NCBI RefSeq assembly: GCF_002002735.1
Contig: NZ_MUNY01000048.1
Span: forward strand, 180,402 to 244,401
Reading direction: 5' to 3'
DNA from: Algoriphagus sp. A40
GTDB lineage: Bacteria > Bacteroidota > Bacteroidia > Cytophagales > Cyclobacteriaceae
Length of the DNA: 64,000 nucleotides
The notes beneath the pieces were generated by a model. The model had not been told where the DNA came from, made no database searches, and was given only the letters and a program-made list of their open reading frames with translations. A program made the translations under genes and the position numbers. This document shows positions 7,481-16,374 of this stretch, one piece after another (the stretch's first letter is position 1; each line of letters begins with the position of its first letter).

Positions 7481-9580
7481 TTAACCCAATTGCTCAGCAA
7501 AAGGCATTTTGCGGATTCGCTTTCCAGTTGCTGCAAAGAGCGCATTGGCCAAGGCTGCGGCCACAGGTGGAAGGGCAGGCTCGCCCAATCCGGTGGGCGC
7601 ATCTTCCGACTCAACAAATTTCACCTCGATATCCAAGGGCGCATCTTTCATCTTGAGGAAGGGATACGCATGAAAGTTGGTCTCTGCCACCGCACCCTCC
7701 ACAAAAGTGACTTTTGGAAACATGGCGTGCGAAATTCCATCAATAATGGCTCCCTGAACTTGGTTTTCAGCTCCGCTGAGATTGATCACCCGTCCACAGT
7801 GCACCGCACAATATACCTTCACTACTCGGGGTTTTCCGTTTTCCAATTTCAAATCCACCACCTCAGCAGCATAGGAACCAAAGGAAAACCAGGTTGAAAA
7901 ACCACGATACACCCCTGCTGGTGTATTTCCCCAATCGCACATCTGGGCAACCAACTCCACGACACTTCTGTATTTGTCAGGATCATAAGAAACTCGTCCT
8001 ACGGGCTCCTTTTTAGCTTTTTCAAACATTTCCAGACGGAATGCGACTGGGTCCTTTTTCAATTCAGTGCACACTTCATCCATAAAAGCCTCAGCCACAT
8101 AGGCCATCGTGCAAGCTCCGGGTGCCCGCCACCAGCCAGTTGGAGTATTGCTTGGCAAAGCCTGACCTTCGGATCTGTAATTGGGTAAAGCTCCGGCAAC
8201 ATAGCTGTCCCCACGTATCCCTGCCACCAAGCCGACGCCTGATTGATGCCAAGCCAGCAAACTGTCGGGGGAAAGCGCGGCCCGATACCGGTACATTTCT
8301 GCAGGTCGGTAAAAATCATTTTGCATGTCGTCCTCCCTTGTCCACTGCACCTGGACAGGTACTTGGGCAGCAGCAGAAATCAAAGCTGCCTCTGCTCCAT
8401 TGTCAGTCATGAGTTTTCTCCCAAATCCACCGCCTTGTCGTGGCATGCTGACCGAAATGTTTTCAGGAGCGATGCCTAATTGCTTGGACACTTCTCCACG
8501 TACCTGATCCGGCACCTGAGTTGGGCCGAAAAGTTCAACCTTGCCATCCCGGACATCGGCGTAGAAATTCAGCGGTTCCATCTGTCCGTGAGAAAGCGTC
8601 GGAAGTTCGAAGGTTACGTCCAAAATTTTGGAGGCCTTTTCAAAGGACTCCTCCAAATTCCCATCGTTTCGGGAGGGAGAAGGAGCGCCTTTTTCCAGCA
8701 TTTCTTTGAAAGCCGCAAAATGCTCGGCGGAGTTTTCCAACTTACCGGTGGCTTCCCACTGGATCTTCAAGGCATCTCTTCCTTTCTTTGCTGCCCAGGT
8801 GGAGGTCGCAAGTACAGCCACGGAATTTTTGAGTTGGACTACTTTTTTGACGCCATTAACTTTTAGCGCTTCTGAATCATCCACTGAGCCAAGGGTTTTT
8901 CCGTAGGCAGGAGATCTTGCCACCATCGCAAACAGCATTCCTTCTCTCCGGGTGTCAATTCCATAAAGGGGCCGGCCGGTCGTGATTTTGTGGGCGTCTA
9001 CATCATTTACCCGTGTTCCGATAAATTTGAAATCTTTGATTTCTTTCAATTTAGGTTCAGTCGGCACAGGTAGGGTAGCCGCTTTTGCAGCCAATTCCCC
9101 ATAGCTGAGCGATTTCCCGCTTGAGCTGTGAATCACTTTTCCATCCTTTGCGATACAATCTTCCGGAGAAACATTCCAAGTCTGAGCTGCGGCCGCGATC
9201 AGCATTTCCCGCGCTGTGGCACCGATTTTTCGCAATTCGGGATATCTCCCCCGGATGGAACCGCTGCCTCCTGCCATCTGCCTGCCAAATACAGGGTTGA
9301 GCGGAGCCAATTCTACCTGGATTTTTTTCCAGTCCACTTCCAGTTCTTCTGCAATGATGACGGGAAGAGAAGTTTTTACACCCTGGCCGATTTCGGGATT
9401 TGGCGACATCAGGACGATGGTGCCATCTGAACTTATTTTGATGTATGCATTGGGTGAAAAGACCGCATCTGCCATTGCTTTCGATTCTGTATTTCCCAAA
9501 AGTGAAAAACTCAGCAAAAGTCCGCCTCCAGAAAGAGCGGAAACTTTGAGAAATTGTCTTCTTGAAAAGGTTGATTCCAT
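7481..9580 (-). CDS. Molybdopterin-binding large subunit, xanthine dehydrogenase/isoquinoline 1-oxidoreductase type
   Basis: A 699-residue protein with a Tat leader (SRRQFLKVSALSGGGLLLSF). It carries the molybdenum hydroxylase signatures of IorB-like enzymes: PNPEIGQGVKTSLPVI, a central GGGFGRKLMTDNGAEAALIS, GWWRAPGACTMAYVAEAF, and the C-terminal GLGEPALPPVAAAL whose Glu matches the catalytic glutamate of this superfamily. The length is normal for the single-chain beta subunit. It forms a periplasmic enzyme with the 2Fe-2S subunit at 9588-10046 (7-bp gap, same operon) and hydroxylates an aldehyde or N-heterocycle; the substrate is unknown. No FAD subunit is encoded here, so electrons probably pass to a cytochrome or quinone. 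Confidence 0.88.
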   Translation of the reverse strand: MESTFSRRQFLKVSALSGGGLLLSFSLLGNTESKAMADAVFSPNAYIKISSDGTIVLMSPNPEIGQGVKTSLPVIIAEELEVDWKKIQVELAPLNPVFGRQMAGGSGSIRGRYPELRKIGATAREMLIAAAAQTWNVSPEDCIAKDGKVIHSSSGKSLSYGELAAKAATLPVPTEPKLKEIKDFKFIGTRVNDVDAHKITTGRPLYGIDTRREGMLFAMVARSPAYGKTLGSVDDSEALKVNGVKKVVQLKNSVAVLATSTWAAKKGRDALKIQWEATGKLENSAEHFAAFKEMLEKGAPSPSRNDGNLEESFEKASKILDVTFELPTLSHGQMEPLNFYADVRDGKVELFGPTQVPDQVRGEVSKQLGIAPENISVSMPRQGGGFGRKLMTDNGAEAALISAAAQVPVQVQWTREDDMQNDFYRPAEMYRYRAALSPDSLLAWHQSGVGLVAGIRGDSYVAGALPNYRSEGQALPSNTPTGWWRAPGACTMAYVAEAFMDEVCTELKKDPVAFRLEMFEKAKKEPVGRVSYDPDKYRSVVELVAQMCDWGNTPAGVYRGFSTWFSFGSYAAEVVDLKLENGKPRVVKVYCAVHCGRVINLSGAENQVQGAIIDGISHAMFPKVTFVEGAVAETNFHAYPFLKMKDAPLDIEVKFVESEDAPTGLGEPALPPVAAALANALFAATGKRIRKMPFAEQLG

Positions 9581-9587
9581 GAAAATT

Positions 9588-10046
9588 CTATTTAAGCTTT
9601 TCAGCGGCTAGGTGGATGGCTTTGCGGATTCGTACGTGTGTTCCGCAACGGCAGATATTTGTCATTGCTCCATCGATTTCCTCATCGGATGGATTGGGAG
9701 AGTTTTTCAACAAAGCAGCCGCAGCCATCAGCTGGCCGGCCTGGCAATACCCACATTGGGAGACGTCGAGTTCCTCCCAAGCTTGCTGGATCGGATGATC
9801 GCCTGCGGCACTCAGTCCTTCTATAGTTACAATCTTGTTGTCTCCAACTGCAGAAATTGGCAAGACGCAGGAGCGCATGGCCATCCCGTTCATGTGAACT
9901 GTACAGGCTCCGCATTGCGCGACGCCACATCCAAATTTGGTTCCGACCAGATTCAAATGATCGCGGAGAACCCACAATAAAGGAGTGTCTGCGTCTGCAT
10001 CTGCTGACATTTGTTCGCCATTGACGGAGAGGGTGTAGCTTGGCAT
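9588..10046 (-). CDS. 2Fe-2S small subunit of molybdenum hydroxylase (IorA type)
   Basis: A 152-residue protein with the two iron-sulfur domains of this family. A plant-ferredoxin-like site ([17 protein letters not shown] with a further RSC) lies at about residues 38-62, and an all-helical site with [11 protein letters not shown] and [14 protein letters not shown] at about 97-142. It transfers electrons from the molybdenum site of the partner encoded directly downstream. It has no own signal peptide, as expected for a subunit carried through the Tat pathway by its partner. Length is normal. Confidence 0.9.
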   Translation of the reverse strand: MPSYTLSVNGEQMSADADADTPLLWVLRDHLNLVGTKFGCGVAQCGACTVHMNGMAMRSCVLPISAVGDNKIVTIEGLSAAGDHPIQQAWEELDVSQCGYCQAGQLMAAAALLKNSPNPSDEEIDGAMTNICRCGTHVRIRKAIHLAAEKLK

Positions 10047-10239
10047 AAGGATTTATTTTTTGTGAATAAGATGCCTTCAGGCAGGAAGTGGGAATTTTGC
10101 AAGATAGATTTTAAAAATTCCTTTTTAGTTAAGGGATTCAAGCAATTGGCTATGAAAATCAAATATTTGCTTTCTACTAATCGATTAAGGTAAGTTTTCT
10201 CGGAGGAGATTTTTGTGAAAGGATAGACTTGTCTCTGAC

Positions 10240-10725
10240 CTATGTGATGATTTCTATTTTGACCATGACATAACCAGTTCCCAAGGCTTCCTTAAGACCG
10301 GCCGGATCATCAATCTTTCCCAATCGGGTATAGGGATAGGAGGTGGGGAAAGTCTCATAAAATATCACGAAGGTATTGGCACCCCAAAGCATCAAGTCAC
10401 CATTCTGTATCGTTCCTGGGTTGAAAGTTTGGGTCGGCAGGTTTTGAGAAAGTCGGGCCAACTTCTCATTGCGATTGAGATCACTCATTTCCAGAGTCAG
10501 AGGCAGCATTGAAATAAAGGTGGTTACGGCTGCATTTTCAGTTAAAGTAGCCGTGAAGTTTTGGCTACCCACCTGAATGATGATTTCTGATCCTGATTGT
10601 ACCATTTCGTCTGAATCCGGGGTTAGCGAAGGGTTTTCTGCACCTTGGCAAGACATGCCTGCATGGGAAGTCAATCCAAAAAGAAGGATGATCACTAAAG
10701 TGCTGATTTTGCAGGAAGAGTTCAT
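10240..10725 (-). CDS. Cyclophilin-like fold exported protein
   Basis: The frame is open from 10809, but that would overlap the upstream cupin gene. The start at 10725 gives 161 residues beginning MNSSCKISTLVIILLFGLTS, a signal peptide (a start at 10755 is also possible). The mature part has IIIQVGSQNFTATLTENAAV, NGDLMLWGANTFVIFYE and YTRLGKIDDPAGL, the pattern of the cyclophilin-like domain (DUF369/TM1367-type) found in small Bacteroidota proteins. No enzymatic activity is established for these. It follows the cupin gene at 10770 by 44 bp on the same strand. Confidence 0.65.
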   Translation of the reverse strand: MNSSCKISTLVIILLFGLTSHAGMSCQGAENPSLTPDSDEMVQSGSEIIIQVGSQNFTATLTENAAVTTFISMLPLTLEMSDLNRNEKLARLSQNLPTQTFNPGTIQNGDLMLWGANTFVIFYETFPTSYPYTRLGKIDDPAGLKEALGTGYVMVKIEIIT

Positions 10726-10769
10726 CTGGGTTCCAAACGGATCAAATTCTGTCATGAGTTGGTTGAGTT

Positions 10770-11255
10770 TTAATTTGAGTATTCCGCATCGGTTACAGCA
10801 TGTTTCCATTCGACAATACCTTTTTCGGTGTTTGGTACGACGAACAGTTGCTGCATTCCGATTTCGGGACTAGCGCCATGCCAATGGAGCACATTAGGAG
10901 GACAAGTCACCACGTCTCCTTTTTTCAGATTTTGTTTGGGTTGACCCTCGATTTGGTGAAACCCAGCTCCATCTGTGATAATCAAGATCTGTCCAGCGGG
11001 GTGGGAATGCCAGTGGCTTCGTGCTCCCGGCTCGAAATAGACGTTTCCTACAACTGTGGTCAGGGTGCTGTCACTGGGTACGAGTTCGGTATGCCATACT
11101 TTTCCTGTGAAAGTTTCTCCGTTTACAGGTTCTTCCATTGGAAAAATTGCGGAAGTTTCATTTTTCTTGGTTTCCATAGTCTTTGGTTGTGAACAACTTA
11201 CAATAGCAAGGCATATTGTAGCTGCGATGATGATTTTTTCAATTTGATTTTTCAT
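10770..11255 (-). CDS. Cupin domain lipoprotein
   Basis: A 161-residue protein with a lipoprotein signal (KIIIAATICLAIVSCSQP, Cys21). It has a single cupin barrel: YFEPGARSHWHSHPAGQILI (metal-ligand histidines), GDVVTCPPNVLHWHGASP. Close relatives are the small (R)-mandelonitrile-lyase-like/quercetinase-like cupins of the carboxymuconolactone type. It is probably a periplasmic metal-binding enzyme, with unknown substrate. It precedes the cyclophilin-like gene in the same orientation. Confidence 0.75.
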   Translation of the reverse strand: MKNQIEKIIIAATICLAIVSCSQPKTMETKKNETSAIFPMEEPVNGETFTGKVWHTELVPSDSTLTTVVGNVYFEPGARSHWHSHPAGQILIITDGAGFHQIEGQPKQNLKKGDVVTCPPNVLHWHGASPEIGMQQLFVVPNTEKGIVEWKHAVTDAEYSN

Positions 11256-11331
11256 AATCTCCTTTTCGGTTTAGTGTTTTGGATTTTTCTGTATATCTGT
11301 TTTTATACTGTAAATTATTTTAATAAAATGG

Positions 11332-11455
11332 CCTCGACTTCGCTCGGCCACCGTGATTTGATTTTAGGGTGTGTGGGAGAAAAATGCGGCGAAGCCGCAT
11401 TTTCTCCCACACACCCACCTAAACATTAGCCAACGGGCACCGAGCGAAGTCGAGG
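11332..11455. repeat. REP-like element with nested inverted repeats, overlapping an ORF end
   Basis: The outer arms CCTCGACTTCGCTCGG (11332-11347) and CCGAGCGAAGTCGAGG (11440-11455) are perfect 16-bp inverted repeats. Inside, 11367-11416 forms a second long hairpin (arms of 23-24 bases ending in GCGGC, loop GAA, one bulged base). The right arm lies inside the coding frame of the gene ending at 11426. Related shorter motifs are at 53777 and 56488. Confidence 0.75.
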
Positions 11456-12073
11456 TGGGGCTAATTCTATATTCTTAATGAACTTAGCAGGGATACCACC
11501 CACCACCGTATTGGCTGCCACGTCCTTGGATACTACCGCCCCGGCTGCGACGACTGCATTTTCACCGATAGTTACTCCCGGTAGAATTGTGGCACCCGCA
11601 CCAATCCAGGCGTTTTTCTTGATGTGAATGGGTTTGCAAATCAGCGCTTTGCGGTCTTCAGGATCGAGAGGATGGTTTTCGGTTACCAACTTTACCTGCG
11701 GACCAATTAGTACATTGTCTTCCAGCGTGATCCCCCCAAGATCCAAAAATGAGCAGGCATGGTTGATGAACACGTTTTTGCCTAAAGTGGTAAACCGTCC
11801 AAAGTTGGTATAGAAGGGAGGGAAAATAGTGGTCGATTCCTCCACCTGCCGACCTGTGATCTCGCTTAGGAGGTCACGGACTTTGGTGATATCTCCGGTT
11901 TGATTTAGCTGATTGACCAATGAAAGAGTCTTAATGACCACCTCATTGATTTTGAAATATTCGGGGTCACTCAGACGGATTGCTTCACCGGTTTTTAATC
12001 GCTCAAAAATATCTTTAGAACCTGTGTGAGTATAGTTGGAAGAATCTGGATTGTTCATAGTTATTGATTTCAA
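11426..12073 (-). CDS. Sugar O-acetyltransferase, left-handed beta helix (LacA/NodL-like)
   Basis: A 215-residue protein with hexapeptide repeats characteristic of maltose/galactoside acetyltransferases: GKNVFINHACSFLDLGGITL, IGPQVKLVTENHPLDPEDRK (the catalytic His of this family), IGAGATILPGVTIGENAVVA, VGGIPAKFIKNI. It transfers acetyl from acetyl-CoA to a sugar or related acceptor in the cytoplasm. The last ten residues (PPRLRSVPVG) are encoded by the right arm of a REP-like element, so the native C-terminus has been altered. A start at 12058 (MNNPDSS) is equally possible. The AraC regulator gene lies 69 bp upstream on the same strand. Confidence 0.82.
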   Translation of the reverse strand: MKSITMNNPDSSNYTHTGSKDIFERLKTGEAIRLSDPEYFKINEVVIKTLSLVNQLNQTGDITKVRDLLSEITGRQVEESTTIFPPFYTNFGRFTTLGKNVFINHACSFLDLGGITLEDNVLIGPQVKLVTENHPLDPEDRKALICKPIHIKKNAWIGAGATILPGVTIGENAVVAAGAVVSKDVAANTVVGGIPAKFIKNIELAPPRLRSVPVG

Positions 12074-12142
12074 TCTTCAACACAAAGGTACCCATGCAAA
12101 AGGCCTCAGAGTTAATGATTATCAAATCAAAACTTATGAAAA

Positions 12143-13021
12143 TCAAACTTCGACTTCACGGTAGGCTTTTGGATTGGTACCAGTTAATTTCTTAAAAAAG
12201 TTATTGAAATAGGTAGGGTATTCAAAGCCAAGGGCGAAAGCGATCTCCGAGATATTCCATTTGGTATGTTGCAGCAGGGCTTTTGCTTCGCTCAAAATCC
12301 GCTCATTGATCAAGGTGGAAGTAGATTTTCCTGTGACTTCCTTCAGCGATCGGTTGAGGTGATTGACATGTACAGAAAGGCTATTGGCGTAATCCTGTGC
12401 CGCCCTGAGTTGAAGCGGCTGGTCAGGAGTTTCGATGGGGAACTGTCTTTCCAGCAATTCTAAAAATACAGAAGTAATGCGGGAAGATGCATTCTTGTGC
12501 TGATCGTATTTTGCTGAAGGCTGAAGCTTGAGGGCCTCATGAATAATGAGATGAATGTAATTCCGGATCAGTTCATCTTTATGGGAATAATCAGATTGCT
12601 GTTCCTCAATCATCTTCTGAAACAGGCTGTTAAGAAACTCCCTTTGCTTCGCTGAAATTTCCAAAATCGGAGTTCCACCTAATTTGAAAAAGGGGCTTTG
12701 CAGCAAAGCATTCGTCCGGTCGGTAGCTTGAAGGAAGTCCTCTGAAAACAGACAAGTATATCCCACATAATTCCTTGAAATGGTTTCCCAAGAGTAGGGG
12801 ATATGGGGATTTCCAAAAAATAAAACGGTCCCATCTGCCTCAAAACTTCGATCCGCATAGTGAATCTTGCTTACCCCTGTGGTCAGGCAAATTTTGTAAA
12901 AATCCTTTCGGCTATAGGTTTTGGTTTCGTTTCCATCTGCTTCAATTTGGAAGACATTGAAGCCACGCAGCTTTAGTTCTTGGTTGAAATCTGACAGAGA
13001 TCTAGAGTTAACTTCAGTCAT
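12143..13021 (-). CDS. AraC family transcriptional regulator
   Basis: A 292-residue protein. The N-terminal half is a cupin-like sensor region (FYKICLTTGVSKIHYADRSF, GTVLFFGNPHIPYSWE). The C-terminal 100 residues form the double helix-turn-helix of the AraC family (LSVHVNHLNRSLKEVTGKST, WNISEIAFALGFEYPTYFNN, FFKKLTGTNPKAYR). It probably controls the acetyltransferase gene directly downstream or other nearby genes; the effector is unknown. Confidence 0.88.
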   Translation of the reverse strand: MTEVNSRSLSDFNQELKLRGFNVFQIEADGNETKTYSRKDFYKICLTTGVSKIHYADRSFEADGTVLFFGNPHIPYSWETISRNYVGYTCLFSEDFLQATDRTNALLQSPFFKLGGTPILEISAKQREFLNSLFQKMIEEQQSDYSHKDELIRNYIHLIIHEALKLQPSAKYDQHKNASSRITSVFLELLERQFPIETPDQPLQLRAAQDYANSLSVHVNHLNRSLKEVTGKSTSTLINERILSEAKALLQHTKWNISEIAFALGFEYPTYFNNFFKKLTGTNPKAYREVEV

Positions 13022-13107
13022 GGGTTGAAGTTAAGAAAATCAAACAGAATTCCGGTAAAAATGAACCTCAATAGCCATGGTAAATATCTGATTGGAGTTA
13101 ATTGCAT

Positions 13108-13524
13108 TCAGTTTCTGATGCTGTTTAAAAATTCCTCCGCAGTCATCACCGGAAGTGTAGATTTTCTGAAGTCATTTCCATTTCTGGTTAAAATTAAGTC
13201 ACATCCAGCCTGTAATGCACATTGGTATTGGACAGCATCTTCAAAATCGCTGAAAAGTGAAAACAAACTTTTGTCTATCGTTTCTTGATTTGCATCAGCA
13301 ACCTTACAAAGAATAGCGAATTTTTGGAGCTTGATTAATACAGATTCTTTGGGTTCAAATTTCGACATCACATAATCAATTGTTGTGAAGGAGATTGGTG
13401 AAGTGAAAAGTAAAAGTTCTTTGCGGTCTGCCAAAGTGGCCACAGAAGCAATTGATTGATAGAATGGCTTTCTTTCCGCCAGTAAATCTAGGATTACATT
13501 CGTGTCTAAAAAAACCCGTTTCAT
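13108..13524 (-). CDS. PIN domain toxin, VapC-like
   Basis: A 138-residue protein with the PIN nuclease fold: N-terminal FLDTNVILDLLAERKPFY (first acidic residue), a central FTTIDYVMSK, SDFEDAVQYQCALQAGCDLI (the ED pair) and ILTRNGNDFRKS. It is expected to be a Mg-dependent RNase inhibited by the upstream antitoxin, whose gene overlaps it by 4 bases. It is intact and of normal length, unlike the similar gene at 61132-61559. Confidence 0.82.
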   Translation of the reverse strand: MKRVFLDTNVILDLLAERKPFYQSIASVATLADRKELLLFTSPISFTTIDYVMSKFEPKESVLIKLQKFAILCKVADANQETIDKSLFSLFSDFEDAVQYQCALQAGCDLILTRNGNDFRKSTLPVMTAEEFLNSIRN

Positions 13525-13769
13525 CTGTATTTCTCTTCTAAATAATCACCATAATCCTTTTTGTAATCATAGTCAGCCGGCATCCCAGTATTGGAGGAGA
13601 TGCTTTTGACGAAAGGGGAAATAGAAATTTCCTTTTGAGTTTGATTAGATGTTAAGGAATTAAGGTAGTTTTCAACCAATTTGGATAAGCTCACTTGTTG
13701 ATCGGAAGCATATATTTTTGCCCGTTCAATAATATTTTTATCCAGTTTTAAGGTGAGTTTAGTATCCAT
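13521..13769 (-). CDS. DUF6364-type antitoxin
   Basis: The frame opens at 13826, but the start at 13769 fits the family and gives 82 residues: MDTKLTLKLDKNIIERAKIY, then VSLSKLVENYLNSL, a ribbon-helix-helix-like DNA-binding region. The acidic and aromatic C-terminal tail (DYDYKKDYGDYLEEKYR) binds and blocks the toxin. It overlaps the VapC-like gene by four bases, the usual arrangement. The pair probably autoregulates. Confidence 0.78.
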   Translation of the reverse strand: MDTKLTLKLDKNIIERAKIYASDQQVSLSKLVENYLNSLTSNQTQKEISISPFVKSISSNTGMPADYDYKKDYGDYLEEKYR

Positions 13770-13883
13770 TAGAAGAAAATTTGCACGTACAAAAATATAA
13801 TTTATTGAACGTATTAAAAGTTCCAAAGGGGAATATTTTTTCGAAGATCAGGTATTAAAGGAGCTGGTCAATTACTCATTTAC

Positions 13884-14996
13884 TCACTTCTGAAAAAACA
13901 CCGCCAATCCGTCTTTCCCCGCCACAGCAATATCGATTTTCTTATCTCCATTTAGATCCCCGGTGGAAAAGTAGAGTCCCGTTCCTTTGCCTTCTCCAAA
14001 TGGTCCATAGCTGATCACATTTTTGACAAAAGTCTTCCCATCCCATTCGAAATAATACAAACCGATTTCGTCCATTTCTCCTGGATCTTTGCCGTTGTGT
14101 GCGCGATAGCGTTTGCCTGTGATGAGTTCGTTTTTGCCGTCACCGTCCAGGTCGATCCATTCCAGGACATGGTATTGGGCATGATAGGGATCGATCTCGT
14201 GCTTCACAAAAGAGATCGTGCCTTCAGTATCCCGTTTTTGCTCCATCCAATACAGCCCGTAATTATGCCCCATCCCCACGATCAAATCGTTCAATTCATC
14301 CCCATTGAGATCGGTGACAATGATAGGGACGCTGGTATCGCCAAGGTTAAAAGTTGGATGAAAGGTCCATTCTCCGCTCCTCAAATCTGCGGGTGCCTCA
14401 TACCAACCAAAACTGCTTACAAAATCACCCCATCCGTCTCCGTTGATATCTCCATAACCCAATCCATGGCCCTGAGTTTCGAAGACTTCGTACTTCTCAA
14501 ACTGATTTGGAGCAACCCACTTGTAAAATGCCAAGGGTTTTCGGGGAGTGTTGGGTACAATCTCAAGTGTGCCATCCCCGTCAATGTCCCAACCTCGGGT
14601 AGTCTCTATATTTCCGGTTTCAGCAATGAGATGTTCTTTCCATTCACTGGTGTTTCCGGGGTTTTCCTTCCAGATGAGTTTTCCCTCAAACCATCCGCCG
14701 GTGATAAAATCCATCTTTCCATCCCCGTTGACATCCATGGGAATGGTCGAAAAGTCCTCGTAATATTCTCCAAATCGCTTGACCTGACCTATCAGTTGGC
14801 GCTCCAAAAATTTTGGGCCTTTGTACCAGTAGCTGCCAGATACCAAATCCGGTATTCCGTCCTTGTCCACATCAATAATGCCCACTGACTCATAGCTTTC
14901 GTAGGCGATCATCTGCTTTTCGAAGCGGAGGTTTTTGGATTGAGAAAAGGAAAAAACAGGGAGAGCTAAGGCAAGGAGAGTAAGGCGGATTTTCAT
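13884..14996 (-). CDS. FG-GAP/VCBS repeat secreted protein
   Basis: A 370-residue protein with a signal peptide (MKIRLTLLALALPVFSFSQS). It has at least six repeats with calcium-loop cores: DVDKDGIPDL, DVNGDGKMDF, DIDGDGTLEI, DINGDGWGDF, DLNGDELNDL, DLDGDGKNEL, DLNGDKKIDI. This is the integrin-alpha-like FG-GAP/VCBS propeller, exported to periplasm or surface, function unknown. It stands alone; its downstream neighbour is the toxin-antitoxin pair. Confidence 0.85.
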   Translation of the reverse strand: MKIRLTLLALALPVFSFSQSKNLRFEKQMIAYESYESVGIIDVDKDGIPDLVSGSYWYKGPKFLERQLIGQVKRFGEYYEDFSTIPMDVNGDGKMDFITGGWFEGKLIWKENPGNTSEWKEHLIAETGNIETTRGWDIDGDGTLEIVPNTPRKPLAFYKWVAPNQFEKYEVFETQGHGLGYGDINGDGWGDFVSSFGWYEAPADLRSGEWTFHPTFNLGDTSVPIIVTDLNGDELNDLIVGMGHNYGLYWMEQKRDTEGTISFVKHEIDPYHAQYHVLEWIDLDGDGKNELITGKRYRAHNGKDPGEMDEIGLYYFEWDGKTFVKNVISYGPFGEGKGTGLYFSTGDLNGDKKIDIAVAGKDGLAVFFQK

Positions 14997-15338
14997 TTAC
15001 GATTTACGATTTTTGATTTACGAGGAGATAAAGGTCTTCAAACTTCCCTTCAAACGGAATCCTTTGAGAAATTATTGAAAGTTGAATCTTAAAACCATTC
15101 CAATTATCAATAACTCACTAATAATGAACATCGAACGCTGAATGGTGAACTCTGAAATGAAATGGCACAAAGGATTTGGAGCGATTCATTAAGGATTGAT
15201 TTGTTTGGAATGCAAAGAAATGCGCGATCTCAAATTCAAGGTTATCAAAATTTGAAAATCGGCCATCCTGATCTGTATGTTTTGGGAAATTTTGACATTC
15301 CCCAAATTCCATTTAACCTTTAAGAAATTTCCGTCGGC
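14997..15338. other. Intergenic region with degenerate repeated words
   Basis: A divergent 342-base gap. It begins with reiterated GATTTACGA words and contains GAACATCGAACGCTGAATGG. Both word families recur in other intergenic regions of this window (33184-33215, 43420, 48450-48640). It must hold the promoters of the FG-GAP gene and the GlxA-type regulator, but no clear promoter or operator was recognised. Confidence 0.5.
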
Positions 15339-16310
15339 ATGCACGATTCTTCAGACCAAAAATATAGAGTCTTTTTCGCAGTTCCGCCAAAAGTGCATCT
15401 CTTGGATCTCTGTGGGCCCGCGCATGCATTTTACGAAGCTAAAGTGCTAAACCCTACAATTGAGATCTTTTTTGTTTCTCTCAAAGGGAATTCGGAGGAG
15501 AATTCTAGTCCGGGTTTGGGATTAAACAACTTGCTGGATTTTAGGGATTTTGAACTTGGGCCTGCCGATTGGTTGGTTATCCCAGGGCTGGAATCTGAGA
15601 TTTATTTCCGGGAGGGATTTTACCAGACTATCCAACCTTTTTTGGATTGGGTAAAAGTCCAGGCGGAAAGAGGTGCTAAGGTTTGCTCGGTGTGTACCGG
15701 CACATTTCTCCTGGCAAGAGCCGGTGTGCTTGATGGGAAATCCTGCACGACCCACTGGAAATACCGGGAAGTCTTTGAAGGACTCTATCCCGCTGCCCAA
15801 TTGATGGCTGATCGACTTTTTGTCAAAGACCGCAACATCTACTCCAGTGCCGGAGTTGCCTCTGGAATTGATCTTTCGCTCTTCCTTTTGGAGGAGGTTT
15901 TTGGGTCATTGTTTGCCTTCAAGGTGGCAAAGGAGATGGTGGTTTTTCTTCGCCGAATGCCAAATGACCCACAACTGAGCGTCTTTCTTCAATTTCGAAA
16001 TCACCTGGAAAACCGTGTCCACCATGTCCAGGATTTAATGGCAAGTCATCTGGATCAGCAGCTTTCTCAGGAGGATTTGGCAGAGAAAGTAAACATGAGT
16101 CCGCGTAATCTCAGTCGGCTTTTCAAGAAAACCGTGGGAATCACGCTGGGAGAATACCGAGACAAACTCCGTTTTGAGAAGGCCGTGCAACTTTTAGAAG
16201 GTGGAGAAAAGGTAGAAGTAATCGCGCTGAATTGCGGACTGAAGAGCTCCAATCAACTTCGCACGCTGCTCAGAAAATATCGGGACCTAATTCCCCTAAA
16301 CTTGTCCTGA
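15339..16310 (+). CDS. GlxA-type regulator: DJ-1/PfpI domain plus AraC helix-turn-helix
   Basis: A 323-residue protein. Residues 1-190 form a DJ-1/PfpI domain (VFFAVPPKVHLLDLCGPAHA; nucleophile region VCSVCTGTFLLARAGVLDGK; SAGVASGIDLSLFLLEE). Residues about 225-320 are an AraC helix-turn-helix (LSQEDLAEKVNMSPRNLSRL, FKKTVGITLGEYRDKLRFEK, IALNCGLKSSNQL). Regulators of this type sense small molecules and activate catabolic genes. The next gene, a DJ-1/PfpI protein, starts 64 bp downstream in the same direction and is likely its operon partner or target. Confidence 0.88.
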   Translation: MHDSSDQKYRVFFAVPPKVHLLDLCGPAHAFYEAKVLNPTIEIFFVSLKGNSEENSSPGLGLNNLLDFRDFELGPADWLVIPGLESEIYFREGFYQTIQPFLDWVKVQAERGAKVCSVCTGTFLLARAGVLDGKSCTTHWKYREVFEGLYPAAQLMADRLFVKDRNIYSSAGVASGIDLSLFLLEEVFGSLFAFKVAKEMVVFLRRMPNDPQLSVFLQFRNHLENRVHHVQDLMASHLDQQLSQEDLAEKVNMSPRNLSRLFKKTVGITLGEYRDKLRFEKAVQLLEGGEKVEVIALNCGLKSSNQLRTLLRKYRDLIPLNLS

Positions 16311-16332
16311 TCCTGCGTACACTTGTCCTTTT
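16302..16332. promoter_or_regulatory. Possible AGGACAA-type operator sites before the DJ-1 gene
   Basis: TTGTCCTGATCCTG and a second TTGTCCTTTT lie between the GlxA-type gene and the DJ-1/PfpI gene, overlapping the former's stop. Spacing differs from the 10-bp pattern elsewhere, so this may be chance. Confidence 0.25.
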
Positions 16333-16374
16333 ATCAGCGAAGGCCTTGTTTTAGCTTTAGGGAAATTTCAATCC

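Noticed and set aside
9128..9980. Several plus-strand frames of 100-131 codons across the molybdenum hydroxylase genes
   Set aside because: They are shadows of strongly supported minus-strand genes with recognisable domains.
10726..10809. Longer N-terminus for the cyclophilin-like protein starting at 10809
   Set aside because: It would overlap the cupin gene by 40 bases and put 28 residues before a clean signal peptide at 10725.
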